DNA of 64,000 bases, from the NCBI GenBank assembly GCA_934085975.1, contig CAKOHT010000004.1, forward strand, positions 34,161-98,160. Reading direction: 5' to 3'. How positions within the stretch are numbered: the stretch's first letter is position 1; each line of letters starts with the position of its first letter. A program made the position numbers and the translations under genes. Shown here piece after piece: positions 16,751 through 25,758 of the stretch. Source of the stretch: an uncultured Cetobacterium sp. (GTDB lineage Bacteria; Fusobacteriota; Fusobacteriia; Fusobacteriales; Fusobacteriaceae). The notes below the pieces were generated by a model. The model made no database searches. It was not told the origin of the DNA and saw only the letters and a list, made by a program, of their open reading frames with translations.

Positions 16751-17386
16751 ATGCAGTTAACAGAGAGACAAAAAGAGATTGTAGAAATTATTAAGAAAAA
16801 TGGCCCTATAACTGGGGATGAAATAGCTAAGATGATATACATTACTAGATCAGCTCTTAGAACAGACTTCTCAATATTAAAAAAAATGTCAATAATAAAA
16901 TCAAAGCAAAAAGTAGGATATACTTATAATGAAGCTTTTGTGAAATCAAATAATAAAACACTAGTGAAACATATAATGGGAACACCAGTAACTATAGACG
17001 AAAGCTATTCAGTTTACAAAACAGTACTTCTTATGTTTGAAAAAGATATAGGAACAATATTTATAACAAAGGATGGGAACCTTTCAGGTATTGTTTCAAG
17101 AAAGGATTTGCTAAGAATTGCTATTGGTAAAAGAGATATTGAGCAAATACCAATAAATCTTATAATGACAAGAATGCCAAATATAATATTCTCTACGGAA
17201 AATGAGACAATAGAGGAGTGTGTAAAAAAAATAATAGAGCATCAGATAGATTCAGTACCCGTTATTAGGATAGCGGAGAAAAATGGTAAGGAGATATATA
17301 AGGTAGTTGGGAGATTTACTAAAACAAATGTGAGTAGATTACTACTTGATATATTGGAGAATAAGAACAGGGAAAGAGGAGAATAG
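16751..17386 (+). CDS. CcpN-type HTH-CBS transcriptional regulator of gluconeogenesis
   Basis: A 211-residue regulator with an N-terminal winged helix-turn-helix (about 1-58: ERQKEIVEIIKKNGPITGDE, then ITRSALRTDFSIL) and two CBS domains (about 73-135 and 142-205; GTIFITKDGNLSGIVSRKDLL is the best-preserved CBS core). This layout is that of Bacillus CcpN, which represses gapB and pckA when glycolytic substrate is present; CBS domains bind nucleotides. Here it stands directly before ppdK and fbp, both gluconeogenic, which supports the same role. AGGAG lies before the ATG. A split palindrome around its promoter suggests autoregulation. Confidence 0.88.
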   Translation: MQLTERQKEIVEIIKKNGPITGDEIAKMIYITRSALRTDFSILKKMSIIKSKQKVGYTYNEAFVKSNNKTLVKHIMGTPVTIDESYSVYKTVLLMFEKDIGTIFITKDGNLSGIVSRKDLLRIAIGKRDIEQIPINLIMTRMPNIIFSTENETIEECVKKIIEHQIDSVPVIRIAEKNGKEIYKVVGRFTKTNVSRLLLDILENKNRERGE

Positions 17387-17424
17387 TTTTATTAAAATAA
17401 ATTAAAAAGTTCAGGAGAGAGAAG

Positions 17425-19995
17425 ATGAAAAATGTGTATTTGTTTAATGAAGGATATGGTTTAGAGAAAATGATATTAGGTGGTAAGGGAGCCAATCTAG
17501 TAGAGATGAAAAAGATAGGACTACCTATTCCAAATGGACTAATTGCAACAACAGTAGCTTGTAAAAATTATTTTAAGGATGGAAATTATTTATCGGAAAA
17601 TATGATAAATGATATAAAAGAGGGGATAAAAAAATTAGAAGTAGAAACTGGGAAAGAGTTTGATGGAGAAAATCCTTTATTGGTCTCAGTTAGATCAGGT
17701 GCACCGGTATCCATGCCGGGAATGATGGACACTATTCTCAATTTAGGACTGAATGATAACACAGTTCAGAAATTAATCGAAAAAACAAAAAATGAAAAAT
17801 TTGTATATGAAATCTATTTAAGATTTATAGAGATGTTCGCAGAAATTGTAAAAGGAGTTTCAAGAGAAAAGTTTGTAAAAATTAAAGAATATTCTAAAGA
17901 GAAAACTTATGAGGAAATAATTGAAGCTTTTAAAGGATTATACTGGATTGAAACAGGTGAGTTTTTCCCAGAGAATCCAGAGGAACAAATTTTAATGGCA
18001 GTTGAATCTATCTTTAAATCTTGGAACAATGAAAGAGCAAAAATATATAGACAACTAAATAATATAGATGAAAGTATGGGGACAGCTGTTGTAGTTCAAG
18101 AAATGGTATTTGGTAATTTTAATGCGTTATCAGGAACAGGAGTAGCTTTTACAAGAAATCCATCAACAGGAGAAAATGAACTATTTGGAGAGTATTTATT
18201 AGAAGCTCAAGGGGAAGATATTGTAGCAGGAATAAGAACACCACACTCTATTGAAACAATGAAAAATCAACTTCCAAATATTTATGAAGAATTTTTAAGT
18301 ATTGCAAAATCATTAGAGAAACACTACGGAGATATGCAAGATATTGAATTTACTATAGAGGATGGAAAATTATTTATACTTCAAACAAGAAATGGAAAAA
18401 GAAGTCCAAATGCATCTATAAAAATAGCTGTAGATATGGTAAATGAAAATATAATAACTAAAGAAAAAGCTATATTAATGGTAGATACAGAATTATTACC
18501 TCAAGTTTTTAATGGGACATTTGAGGAGGCTGATATAGTTGGAAAAAAGTTTCTAGGGAAAGGATTACCAGGTTCAGCAGGAGTAGCTGTGGGAAAAGTA
18601 GTTCTTTCCACAGACAAAATAAAAGAAGGAGAATCTGTAATTTTAGTGAGGGTGGAAACTTCCCCAGAAGATATCAAAGGCATGAGTTTAGCTAAAGGAA
18701 TTGTAACTGTTAAAGGGGGAGCAACATCTCACGGAGCTGTAGTAGCTAGAGGGATGGGAAAATGTTGTGTAACAGGATGTGAAGATATAAAAATAGATTC
18801 TAACGAAGAGTTCTTTACTATAAACGGAGAGAGAGTTCAAGAGGGAGAGGTTATCTCTATAAATGGATATAATGGAGATATTTATAAAGGCGCTATAAAA
18901 CTAAAAATGGGAGAGCTTAGTGAAGAGTTAAAAGAGTTTTTAGAATGGTGTAAAGAGATTAAGACTTTAGAAGTTAGAATGAATGCAGATACTCCAACAG
19001 ATGTAATAGTTGGAAAAGGTTTTGGGGCTGAAGGGATAGGACTTTGTAGAACAGAACATATGTTTTTTGAAGATGAAAAAATATGGAGTGTTAGAGAGAT
19101 GATAATTGCTAATACAAAAGAGGATAGAGACAAAGCTTTAGAAAAACTTTTAGAACTTCAAAAAATAGATTTTAAAAAGATGTTACATAAATTAGGTGGC
19201 TTACCTATGAATGTAAGACTTTTAGATCCACCATTTCACGAGTTTTTACCTAAAACAGAGAAAGATATACAAAAACTAGCAGTGTTATTAGAAAAATGTC
19301 CAAAAGAGATTGAAAGTAGAATAAAAGAGTTAAAAGAAGAAAATCCAATGTTAGGACATAGAGGGTGTAGATTAGCAATTACTTTCCCTGAGATATATGA
19401 GATGCAAGCAAGAGCTATAATAGAGTCAGCTATTGAGTGTAAAGGAGAGGGCGGGAGCTGTGAAATAGAGATAATGATACCTTTTATTGGAGGTATTAGT
19501 GAGTTTAAATATATAAAAGAGGGAATTTTAAAAGAGATTGAAAAAGTTTTTAATGAAAAAAATGAGAAGATAGATTATAAATTAGGTACTATGATGGAAC
19601 TACCAAGAGCTTGTTTAATAGCTAATGAAATTGCTGAAGAGAGCGCATTTTTCTCATTTGGAACGAATGATTTAACTCAAACAACATATGGAATATCAAG
19701 AGATGACTCTATAAAGTTTATAGATCATTACAAAGCTAAAAATATAATGAAAAGAGATCCGTTCCAATCAATAGATACACGTGGAGTTGGTAAATTAATA
19801 GTTTTAGCTAAAGAGTTAGGTCAAAGTGTAAAACCAAATATAAAAATAGGAGTTTGTGGAGAACATGGGGGAGATCCTAAGAGTATTGAGTATTTCAATG
19901 ACTTAGGATTTAATTATGTTAGTTGTTCACCATTTAGAGTTCCAATTGCAATAGTTGCAGCAGCACAAAGTGCCATACTAAAAAGGATGAGTTGA
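17425..19995 (+). CDS. ppdK: Pyruvate, phosphate dikinase
   Basis: Interconverts pyruvate, ATP and phosphate with phosphoenolpyruvate, AMP and pyrophosphate. The 856 residues comprise the nucleotide-grasp domain (about 1-340; GGKGANLVEMKKIGLPIP and RSGAPVSMPGMMDTILNLG), the phosphohistidine domain with GGATSHGAVVARGMGKCCV (catalytic His in TSHG), and the PEP/pyruvate TIM barrel ending in FGTNDLTQ and GVCGEHGGDP with the catalytic Cys. It lies 38 bp after the CcpN-like regulator and one base before fbp, so the three form a gluconeogenic operon. The enzyme can also run toward pyruvate. No regulatory PDRP kinase gene is nearby. Confidence 0.97.
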   Translation: MKNVYLFNEGYGLEKMILGGKGANLVEMKKIGLPIPNGLIATTVACKNYFKDGNYLSENMINDIKEGIKKLEVETGKEFDGENPLLVSVRSGAPVSMPGMMDTILNLGLNDNTVQKLIEKTKNEKFVYEIYLRFIEMFAEIVKGVSREKFVKIKEYSKEKTYEEIIEAFKGLYWIETGEFFPENPEEQILMAVESIFKSWNNERAKIYRQLNNIDESMGTAVVVQEMVFGNFNALSGTGVAFTRNPSTGENELFGEYLLEAQGEDIVAGIRTPHSIETMKNQLPNIYEEFLSIAKSLEKHYGDMQDIEFTIEDGKLFILQTRNGKRSPNASIKIAVDMVNENIITKEKAILMVDTELLPQVFNGTFEEADIVGKKFLGKGLPGSAGVAVGKVVLSTDKIKEGESVILVRVETSPEDIKGMSLAKGIVTVKGGATSHGAVVARGMGKCCVTGCEDIKIDSNEEFFTINGERVQEGEVISINGYNGDIYKGAIKLKMGELSEELKEFLEWCKEIKTLEVRMNADTPTDVIVGKGFGAEGIGLCRTEHMFFEDEKIWSVREMIIANTKEDRDKALEKLLELQKIDFKKMLHKLGGLPMNVRLLDPPFHEFLPKTEKDIQKLAVLLEKCPKEIESRIKELKEENPMLGHRGCRLAITFPEIYEMQARAIIESAIECKGEGGSCEIEIMIPFIGGISEFKYIKEGILKEIEKVFNEKNEKIDYKLGTMMELPRACLIANEIAEESAFFSFGTNDLTQTTYGISRDDSIKFIDHYKAKNIMKRDPFQSIDTRGVGKLIVLAKELGQSVKPNIKIGVCGEHGGDPKSIEYFNDLGFNYVSCSPFRVPIAIVAAAQSAILKRMS

Positions 19996-19996
19996 T

Positions 19997-21883
19997 ATGA
20001 ATATAAAAGAGGAAGAATTAAAATACTTGAAACTTTTAGCTAAAAATTTTCCAACAATTGGTGAAACAGCCACAGAAATAATAAATTTAGAAGCAATTTT
20101 ATCTTTACCAAAGGGAACTGAACATTTTATAAGTGATATACATGGGGAATATGAAGCTTTTAATCATGTTTTAAAAAACTGTTCAGGTGTAATTAAAGAA
20201 AAAATAGAAAATATATTTATAAATTTACTAGAAAAGGAAAAAAATCAATTGGCAACAGTAATATACTATCCTAAAGAAAAAATAGAGCTTATTCAATCTT
20301 TAGGTATAGATATGGAAGAGTGGTATAAAAGAACTATACCAAGAATATTAGAAGTTTTAAAAGTAGTTTCCTCTAAGTATACAAGATCAAAAGTAGGAAA
20401 GGCTATGACAAAAGAATTTTCCTATATCATTCAAGAGCTCTTATATGAACGAGCTGAAGAGCAAAATAAAAAGGACTACATAGAAGGTATTATAAATACG
20501 ATAATAGATATTGGAAGAGGCAAAGAGTTTATAATAAATGTAAGTATGCTTATTCAAAGACTAGTTGTAGATATATTACACATAGTGGGGGATATTTATG
20601 ATAGAGGACCATATCCACATAAAATAATGGATAAACTTATGAAATACCATAATGTGGATATTCAATGGGGAAATCATGATATACTGTGGGTAGGTGCAGC
20701 TTGTGGGCATGGAGCTTGTATAGCAAATGCTATTAGAATATGCTTAAGATACTCTAATAAAGAGATATTAGAAGACGGATATGGAATAAATCTATTACCT
20801 TTGGCAACATTAGCTATGGAATTTTATGGGGATGATTTATGTAGTGAGTTTAAACCAAAAACAAAAGATAAAAGTAGTGATGAAGAGTTACTTTCTAAAA
20901 TGCATAAAGCTATATCAATTATTCAATTTAAGTTAGAGGGAGAAGTAATAAAAAGAAATCCAACATTTAATATGGAGGATAGACTTCTACTTCATAATTT
21001 AGATAACTCATATTTAACATTAAATAGAGATAATCTTTATAGTTTAAATGAAAGAGAAAAAGAAGTAGTAGAAGGATTGATAAGAAGTTTTAAAAATAGT
21101 GAAAAGCTTCAAGAACATATAAAGTTTTTATTGGAAAAAGGAAGCGTATATTTAAAAAAGAACTCAAATTTATTATTTCATGGGTGTATGCCATTAGATG
21201 AAAAAGGTGGTTTTAGAGAGGTGGATATTTTTGGAAAAAAATATTCAGGAAAAAGATTGTTTGAAAGATGTGATCAGCTTTGTAGAGAGGGATATTATGA
21301 TGAAAATAATATTCAAGGTAAAGATTTTATATGGTATCTTTGGTGTGGGAAAGATTCACCACTTTTTGGAAAAGATAGAATGAGAACTTTTGAAAGATAT
21401 TTTTTCTTGGATAAAGATAGTCACAAAGAGAATTACGATTATTACTATGAATTTTTTGAAAATAAAGAGGTTGCGGATAGAATATTGAAAGAGTTTGGAA
21501 TATTGGATGAATATTCCCATATAATAAATGGTCATGTTCCAGTAAAGGTCAGAAAAGGAGAAACTCCAATAAGAGCACAGGGGAAATTAATACTTATAGA
21601 TGGAGGTTTTTCAAAAGCATATCAATCTACAACGGGGATAGCAGGTTACACATTGATATTCAACTCACATGGGAAGCGTTTAGTTTGTCATAAGCCTTTT
21701 GAAAACATTGGGGAGTCTGTAGAAAAATGTTTAGATTTTCAATCCACAACAGAGATTGTAGATAGTAAGAAAGAGAGATTGAAAGTAAGAGATACAGACG
21801 TGGGAAAAGAGCTAGAGAGCCAAGTAAAAGAGTTAAAGAAATTGTTGCACTGCTATAAAATGGGAATAATAAAAAGTGTATAA
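19997..21883 (+). CDS. fbp: Class III fructose-1,6-bisphosphatase
   Basis: Dephosphorylates fructose-1,6-bisphosphate in gluconeogenesis. The 628 residues match the Firmicutes-type class III enzyme (about 640-670), which is a metallophosphatase unrelated to the E. coli enzyme. The metal-binding motifs are HFISDIHGEYEAFNHVL (about 41-57), VGDIYDRGPYPHKIMD, and WGNHDILWVGAACGHGAC; a later NGHVPVKVRKGETP and IDGGFSKAYQSTTGIAGYT complete the site. It begins one base after the ppdK stop. A terminator follows directly, closing the operon. Confidence 0.96.
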   Translation: MNIKEEELKYLKLLAKNFPTIGETATEIINLEAILSLPKGTEHFISDIHGEYEAFNHVLKNCSGVIKEKIENIFINLLEKEKNQLATVIYYPKEKIELIQSLGIDMEEWYKRTIPRILEVLKVVSSKYTRSKVGKAMTKEFSYIIQELLYERAEEQNKKDYIEGIINTIIDIGRGKEFIINVSMLIQRLVVDILHIVGDIYDRGPYPHKIMDKLMKYHNVDIQWGNHDILWVGAACGHGACIANAIRICLRYSNKEILEDGYGINLLPLATLAMEFYGDDLCSEFKPKTKDKSSDEELLSKMHKAISIIQFKLEGEVIKRNPTFNMEDRLLLHNLDNSYLTLNRDNLYSLNEREKEVVEGLIRSFKNSEKLQEHIKFLLEKGSVYLKKNSNLLFHGCMPLDEKGGFREVDIFGKKYSGKRLFERCDQLCREGYYDENNIQGKDFIWYLWCGKDSPLFGKDRMRTFERYFFLDKDSHKENYDYYYEFFENKEVADRILKEFGILDEYSHIINGHVPVKVRKGETPIRAQGKLILIDGGFSKAYQSTTGIAGYTLIFNSHGKRLVCHKPFENIGESVEKCLDFQSTTEIVDSKKERLKVRDTDVGKELESQVKELKKLLHCYKMGIIKSV

Positions 21884-21917
21884 AAATAGGGAAGAGGATT
21901 AGCCTCTTCCCTATTTT
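21883..21917. terminator. Bidirectional terminator between fbp and htpG
   Basis: A 15-bp stem, AAAATAGGGAAGAGG (21883-21897) with CCTCTTCCCTATTTT (21903-21917), and a 5-nt loop. A and T tracts at both ends allow termination of both convergent genes. Confidence 0.9.
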
Positions 21918-23733
21918 ACTTACTTAAAATGTTATTTAATTTTGTAACAAAATCTAATGGGTTTTCAAGAGTGAATCCTTCCACCAACAGTCCTTGGTTG
22001 TAAAGAATATCCGATAAATCTTTTAACTCAGCTTCGGAAGCATTTTGAAGTTTATTAAATAGAGGATGGTTTGGATTTATTTCTAAAACTTTCTCAGCTT
22101 TAACTCCTTCATTACCTGGGATTTGTGACAGAAGTTTTTCCATTTCTAAAGAAACTTCACCTTTAGATGAAAGGGAAACGGAACTATCCCCAAGTTCGGG
22201 GTTTAATTTTATTTCAGTAACTTTATCTTTTAAAGTTTCTTTTATTTTATCAAGAAGGGATTTATTTATTTCAGCAAGTTTTTTTAGCTCCTCCTTCTCT
22301 TTTTCAGTTTCAAAAGTAACTTCGTTGACTGATTTAAACGGCTTTTCTTGGAATGAATTCATAGCTTTTAAAGCAAATTCATCCGCTCCTTCTGTAAGAT
22401 ATAAAACTTCAAATCCTTTATTAAGAACGTTTAAAACTTTTGGCATTCTTTGAAGTATATCTATATTCTCTCCAACTGCATAGTAGATATCCTTTTGATC
22501 CTCTTTCATTCTTTCTACATACTCTTTTAAAGAGGTATATTCTAAATTTTTAGAGCTTTTGAAAAGAAGAAGATTTTCTAATTTATCTTTGTTCAATCCA
22601 AAATTTTCATGAACACCAAATTTAATGTGTTTTCCAAAAACTTCCCAGAATTTAATATATTTATCTCTATCAGTAGATAGCAATTTTTCAAATTCACTTA
22701 TAATTTTTTTCTCTAAGTTTTTAGAGATGGCTTTTAGTTGATGAGTTTTTTGTAAAATTTCTCTTGATATATTAAGAGATAAATCATCTGTATCAACTAA
22801 TCCTTTTATAAAGTTAAAATATTGTGGGATTAATTCTTCACACTTATCCATTATAAAAACATTTTTAGTATATAGTTGAAGTCCTCTTTTATACTCTCTT
22901 GTATAAAGATCATAAGGTGGGACTTGTGGTATAAATAGAATAGCATTGTACTCTAAATTTCCTTGAACATTAAAGTTAAAATGGAAAAGAGGGTCCTGCC
23001 AGTCATGATAAGTAGATTTATAAAACTCGTTATAATCCTCATCTTTTAATTCATCTTTTGGAGTTTTCCAAATAGGTTTAGTCGAGTTAATTCTTTCATT
23101 GTTTAACATTATTGGATATTTAACATAGTCAGAATATTTTTTAACAAGTCCTTTTATTTTATATTCATTTAGGAATTCTTTATCATCTTCCTCATCTTTT
23201 AGATATAAAGTGATAGAAGTTCCTCTTTCTGTTCTATCAATCTCTTCAATTTCATAACTTCCTTCACCAGTAGATGTCCATCTAACTCCTTTATCAGAGT
23301 ATGGTGATTTAGTTTCTAATACAATTTTGTCAGCGACCATAAATGCAGAATAAAATCCAACTCCAAATTGTCCGATTATATTTAAATCATTATTTTTCTT
23401 AGCTTCTTCCAATGAATTCAAAAAAGCTTTTGATCCAGATTTAGCAATAGTTCCAATATTTTCTACAACTTCTTCAAAAGTCATACCTATTCCATGATCA
23501 GTGATAGTTAGAGTTTTTAACTCCTCATTAGGAACAATAGTTATGCAAAGTTCTTCAGAAGAATCTAAAATGTGAGTATCTGTAAGAGCTTTAAATTTTA
23601 ATTTATCAGTGGCATCACTAGCGTTTGAGATAAGTTCTCTTAAAAAAATCTCCTTATGAGTGTAAATAGAGTGTACCATAAGATTTAAAAGTTCTTTAGT
23701 TTCAGCTTGAAATACTTTTGTTTCTTTTTTCAT
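21916..23733 (-). CDS. htpG: Chaperone HtpG (Hsp90)
   Basis: ATP-dependent cytosolic chaperone. With the start at 23733 the protein has about 605 residues, the usual HtpG length. The GHKL ATPase motifs are IFLRELISNASDATDKL (N-box), LTITDHGIGMTFEEV and IGQFGVGFYSAFMVADKI, followed by the middle domain (VDTDDLSLNISREILQ) and the C-terminal dimer domain. This ATG has GGGAGG seven bases upstream; an in-frame extension of 27 residues to 23814 was rejected because it runs through the promoter and is hydrophobic nonsense. The gene is monocistronic and divergent from tcdA. Confidence 0.96.
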   Translation of the reverse strand: MKKETKVFQAETKELLNLMVHSIYTHKEIFLRELISNASDATDKLKFKALTDTHILDSSEELCITIVPNEELKTLTITDHGIGMTFEEVVENIGTIAKSGSKAFLNSLEEAKKNNDLNIIGQFGVGFYSAFMVADKIVLETKSPYSDKGVRWTSTGEGSYEIEEIDRTERGTSITLYLKDEEDDKEFLNEYKIKGLVKKYSDYVKYPIMLNNERINSTKPIWKTPKDELKDEDYNEFYKSTYHDWQDPLFHFNFNVQGNLEYNAILFIPQVPPYDLYTREYKRGLQLYTKNVFIMDKCEELIPQYFNFIKGLVDTDDLSLNISREILQKTHQLKAISKNLEKKIISEFEKLLSTDRDKYIKFWEVFGKHIKFGVHENFGLNKDKLENLLLFKSSKNLEYTSLKEYVERMKEDQKDIYYAVGENIDILQRMPKVLNVLNKGFEVLYLTEGADEFALKAMNSFQEKPFKSVNEVTFETEKEKEELKKLAEINKSLLDKIKETLKDKVTEIKLNPELGDSSVSLSSKGEVSLEMEKLLSQIPGNEGVKAEKVLEINPNHPLFNKLQNASEAELKDLSDILYNQGLLVEGFTLENPLDFVTKLNNILSK

Positions 23734-23784
23734 TGTATCCTCCCTTAAAAATAGCACTCCACATATACTGTGGCTAATAAAATA

Positions 23785-23814
23785 TATATAACATAAATTG
23801 AGAAAAAATGTCAA
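23785..23814 (-). promoter_or_regulatory. htpG promoter
   Basis: On the minus strand, -35 TTGACA (23809-23814) with -10 TATATA (23785-23790, 18-bp spacer) or TTATAT (17-bp spacer). The untranslated leader holds a small CCACA/TGTGG hairpin. No CIRCE element was seen. Confidence 0.6.
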
Positions 23815-23832
23815 GAGTTTATAAAGAAAAAC

Positions 23833-23861
23833 TTGTATTTTATATTCATTTAGTATATAAT
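23833..23861 (+). promoter_or_regulatory. tcdA operon promoter
   Basis: -35 TTGTAT (23833-23838), 17-bp spacer, -10 TATAAT (23856-23861), about 41 bp before the tcdA start. Confidence 0.6.
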
Positions 23862-23902
23862 CTTTATGTAATTAGTAAAGAATAAAAAAGGTTGGTATAT
23901 AG

Positions 23903-24628
23903 ATGATTTTTCAAAGAACAGAGCTGTTAATAGGTGTAGAAAATCTAAATAAGTTAAATAACTCTCATGTACTTGTATTTGGAGTGGGAGGAGTGGGAGG
24001 ATTCGTAGTGGAAGCCTTAGTTAGAGCAGGTGTTGGAGAGTTAACGGTTGTTGACTTTGATACAGTTGATATAACAAATCTCAATAGACAAATAATTGCT
24101 ACTCAGAATAGTGTAGGGAAAGATAAAGTTGAACTAATAAAAGAAAGAGCTTTATCTATAAATCCAAATATTAAGATAACTGCTTATAAAGAAAAATTCT
24201 TTAAAGATAAAAGGGATATATTTTTTTCAGGTGACAAAAAATATAATTATATTGTTGACGCAATAGATATTATCACAGCGAAACTAGATTTAATAACTAT
24301 AGCAAAGGAGTTAAAAATTCCAATTATTTCGTCAATGGGAACTGGAAATAAAATAAATCCAACAATGTTAGAAGTGGCTGATATATCAAAGACATCTGTT
24401 TGCCCTTTAGCGAAGGTTATGAGAGCGGAATTAAAAAAGAGACGAATTCAAAAGGTAAAGGTAGTTTTTTCGAAAGAGTTACCTATGAAACCTAGTAATT
24501 TAGAAAATAATAGAGAGAAACAGTGTAATGTAGGAAGCATATCTTTTGTACCATCCGTAGCAGGTTTAATAATAGCAAGCGAGGTAGTAAAGGATATAAC
24601 AGGCTTAAAAAATTTAGGAGGAAATTGA
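23903..24628 (+). CDS. tcdA: tRNA threonylcarbamoyladenosine dehydratase TcdA
   Basis: An E1/ThiF-like adenylating enzyme of 241 residues that converts t6A37 of tRNA to its cyclic form. The nucleotide loop FGVGGVGGFVVEALVRAGVG (about 26-45) is followed by VDFDTVDITNLNRQI and the conserved RAELKKRRI segment, and the C-terminal GSISFVPSVAGLIIASEVV is typical of TcdA rather than of ThiF or MoeB (no CxxC pairs). TsaD, which makes the t6A substrate, is encoded at 62.9 kb. It heads a three-gene string with a flavodoxin and a rhodanese; the latter could in principle be a sulfur partner, but TcdA itself needs none. Confidence 0.9.
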   Translation: MIFQRTELLIGVENLNKLNNSHVLVFGVGGVGGFVVEALVRAGVGELTVVDFDTVDITNLNRQIIATQNSVGKDKVELIKERALSINPNIKITAYKEKFFKDKRDIFFSGDKKYNYIVDAIDIITAKLDLITIAKELKIPIISSMGTGNKINPTMLEVADISKTSVCPLAKVMRAELKKRRIQKVKVVFSKELPMKPSNLENNREKQCNVGSISFVPSVAGLIIASEVVKDITGLKNLGGN

Positions 24629-24630
24629 TT

Positions 24631-25134
24631 ATGAAAAAAATAGGAATTTTTTATGGAACAACGTCAGGAATAACAGCTGGAATAGTTGATGAGATAGAGT
24701 TTTATTTAAGAGGAGAGGAGTACGAAGTCTTTGATGTAGCAAATGGGATTGATAAGATGGAGAATCTTGAAAATCTAATTTTAGTTTCACCAACTTATGG
24801 AGTTGGAGAGTTACAAAAAGATTGGGAAAATGTATACGACGAGTTAAAAAGTTTAGATTTTACTAATAAGATAGTAGGAATAGTAGGTGTGGGAAATCAA
24901 TTTGCATTTGGTGAATCATATGCAGGGGCAATGAGAAAACTGTATGACGCAGTTATAGCTAAAGGGGCAAAAGTTGTTGGATTTACTTCAACTGAAGGAT
25001 ATAGCTATGAGGAAACTGAATCAGTTATAGACAACGAGTTCGTAGGTCTTGCTTTAGATGAAAGTAATCAAGATAACGAAACACCTGATAGAATAAAAGC
25101 TTGGATAGAAGAGATTAAACCTCTATTCAATTAG
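24631..25134 (+). CDS. Flavodoxin, long-chain type
   Basis: An FMN electron carrier of 167 residues. The phosphate loop IFYGTTSGITAGIVDEI (about 5-21) and the isoalloxazine-contacting segments VSPTYGVGELQKDWENVYDE and VGVGNQFAFGESYAGAM mark a long-chain flavodoxin. The ATG at 24631 is chosen over a TTG at 24625 because GGAGG lies nine bases upstream. It follows tcdA by 2 bp. A likely electron partner is pyruvate:ferredoxin oxidoreductase (49.9 kb) or the radical-SAM PflA (62.1 kb), both of which can use flavodoxin. Confidence 0.92.
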   Translation: MKKIGIFYGTTSGITAGIVDEIEFYLRGEEYEVFDVANGIDKMENLENLILVSPTYGVGELQKDWENVYDELKSLDFTNKIVGIVGVGNQFAFGESYAGAMRKLYDAVIAKGAKVVGFTSTEGYSYEETESVIDNEFVGLALDESNQDNETPDRIKAWIEEIKPLFN

Positions 25135-25143
25135 GAAAAAATT

Positions 25144-25437
25144 ATGAGAAAATATAAGACATTAAATCAAGAAGAGGTGAAGACTCTATTAAAAGAGGAA
25201 AAAACGGTACTTTTGGATGTTAGAACAGAGGATGAGTACTGGGAAGAATCGGTGGAAGATAGTTTAAACATACCACTTCATGAGTTAGAGGAAAGAATTA
25301 TAGAGTTAGATAAGGGGAAAACTTATATAACTTTTTGTAGAAGTGGAGTTCGATCAAAAGCTGCAGCTTTAATTCTTCTGGAAGAGGGATTTACAAAAGT
25401 TTTTAATTCTCGAGATGGAATATTGACTTGGAAATAA
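25144..25437 (+). CDS. Single-domain rhodanese-like sulfurtransferase
   Basis: A 97-residue protein consisting only of a rhodanese domain. VLLDVRTEDEYWEESVEDSL (about 22-41) is the substrate region and the active-site loop is FCRSGVRSKAAAL, with the catalytic Cys near residue 68 in a six-residue CRSGVR loop typical of GlpE/PspE-like sulfurtransferases. AGGAA precedes the ATG. It ends the tcdA-flavodoxin string. The physiological sulfur donor and acceptor are unknown. Confidence 0.88.
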   Translation: MRKYKTLNQEEVKTLLKEEKTVLLDVRTEDEYWEESVEDSLNIPLHELEERIIELDKGKTYITFCRSGVRSKAAALILLEEGFTKVFNSRDGILTWK

Positions 25438-25440
25438 AAT

Positions 25441-25469
25441 TTGACAAATTTATTTTCATATGTTACTAT
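25441..25469 (+). promoter_or_regulatory. Promoter of the putP leader transcript
   Basis: -35 TTGACA (25441-25446), 17-bp spacer, -10 TACTAT (25464-25469). Transcription would start near 25476, about 24 nt before the leader-peptide ATG and 280 nt before putP. Confidence 0.7.
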
Positions 25470-25500
25470 AATGAAAACAAAAAATTAAAGGAGAGTTCTG

Positions 25501-25560
25501 ATGAAAAAACATCAAGTTATTTCAAATAATGTGAATAGACAACCCATCCCCCCTAGATAG
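25501..25560 (+). CDS. Leader peptide upstream of putP (19 residues)
   Basis: A short ORF reading MKKHQVISNNVNRQPIPPR then TAG. It has a strong Shine-Dalgarno (AAAGGAGAG, about 25487-25495) and lies right behind a good promoter, so it is probably translated. Three of its last five residues are proline, encoded CCC, CCC and CCT; CCC is rare in this AT-rich sequence. It precedes a pair of alternative hairpins and a terminator before a proline-type symporter gene. A regulatory role is inferred: the ribosome could slow at the prolines. No protein function is expected. Confidence 0.55.
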   Translation: MKKHQVISNNVNRQPIPPR

Positions 25561-25590
25561 GGATTTGTGTTTTAAGCATTAGTTTATGTT

Positions 25591-25737
25591 TAGATACAGG
25601 TCCATTCTGTGTTACGATTTTGGATCTGTATCTAAGTGGGAATAACTTTCAATAGAAGATTATTTTTATAGGATTCTTTTAATAAGGGTCACTTAGGTAC
25701 AAAATTGTGCTTAGGTGACTCTTTTTTATTTTTATTA
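25591..25737 (+). promoter_or_regulatory. Candidate transcription attenuator in the putP leader
   Basis: Four segments can pair in two ways. Segment 1 (25591-25603) pairs with segment 2 (25622-25634) in a 13-bp stem with one G-U. Segment 3 (25686-25700) pairs with segment 4 (25707-25721) in a 15-bp stem with four G-U pairs, followed by a T-run at 25722-25737: an intrinsic terminator. Alternatively the end of segment 2 (ATCTAAGTGG, 25630-25639) can pair with TCACTTAGGT in segment 3 (25689-25698), which would break both stems. This is the geometry of an attenuator. No T-box or known riboswitch sequence was recognised. Confidence 0.6.
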
Positions 25738-25758
25738 AAAATTTGGGAGGAGTATAAA

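Noticed and set aside
23734-23814. 27-residue N-terminal extension of HtpG
   Set aside because: It runs through the probable promoter and leader, and the ATG at 23733 has GGGAGG and the canonical HtpG start.
25501-25737. T-box or known riboswitch in the putP leader
   Set aside because: No T-box sequence (AGGGUGGNACCGCG-like) or other known conserved core was found; peptide plus hairpins fits an attenuator better.
25705-25758. In-frame N-terminal extension of putP from a TTG
   Set aside because: It starts inside the 3' part of the terminator hairpin, has no ribosome site and gives a sequence unlike PutP; the ATG at 25759 has a strong GGGAGG.
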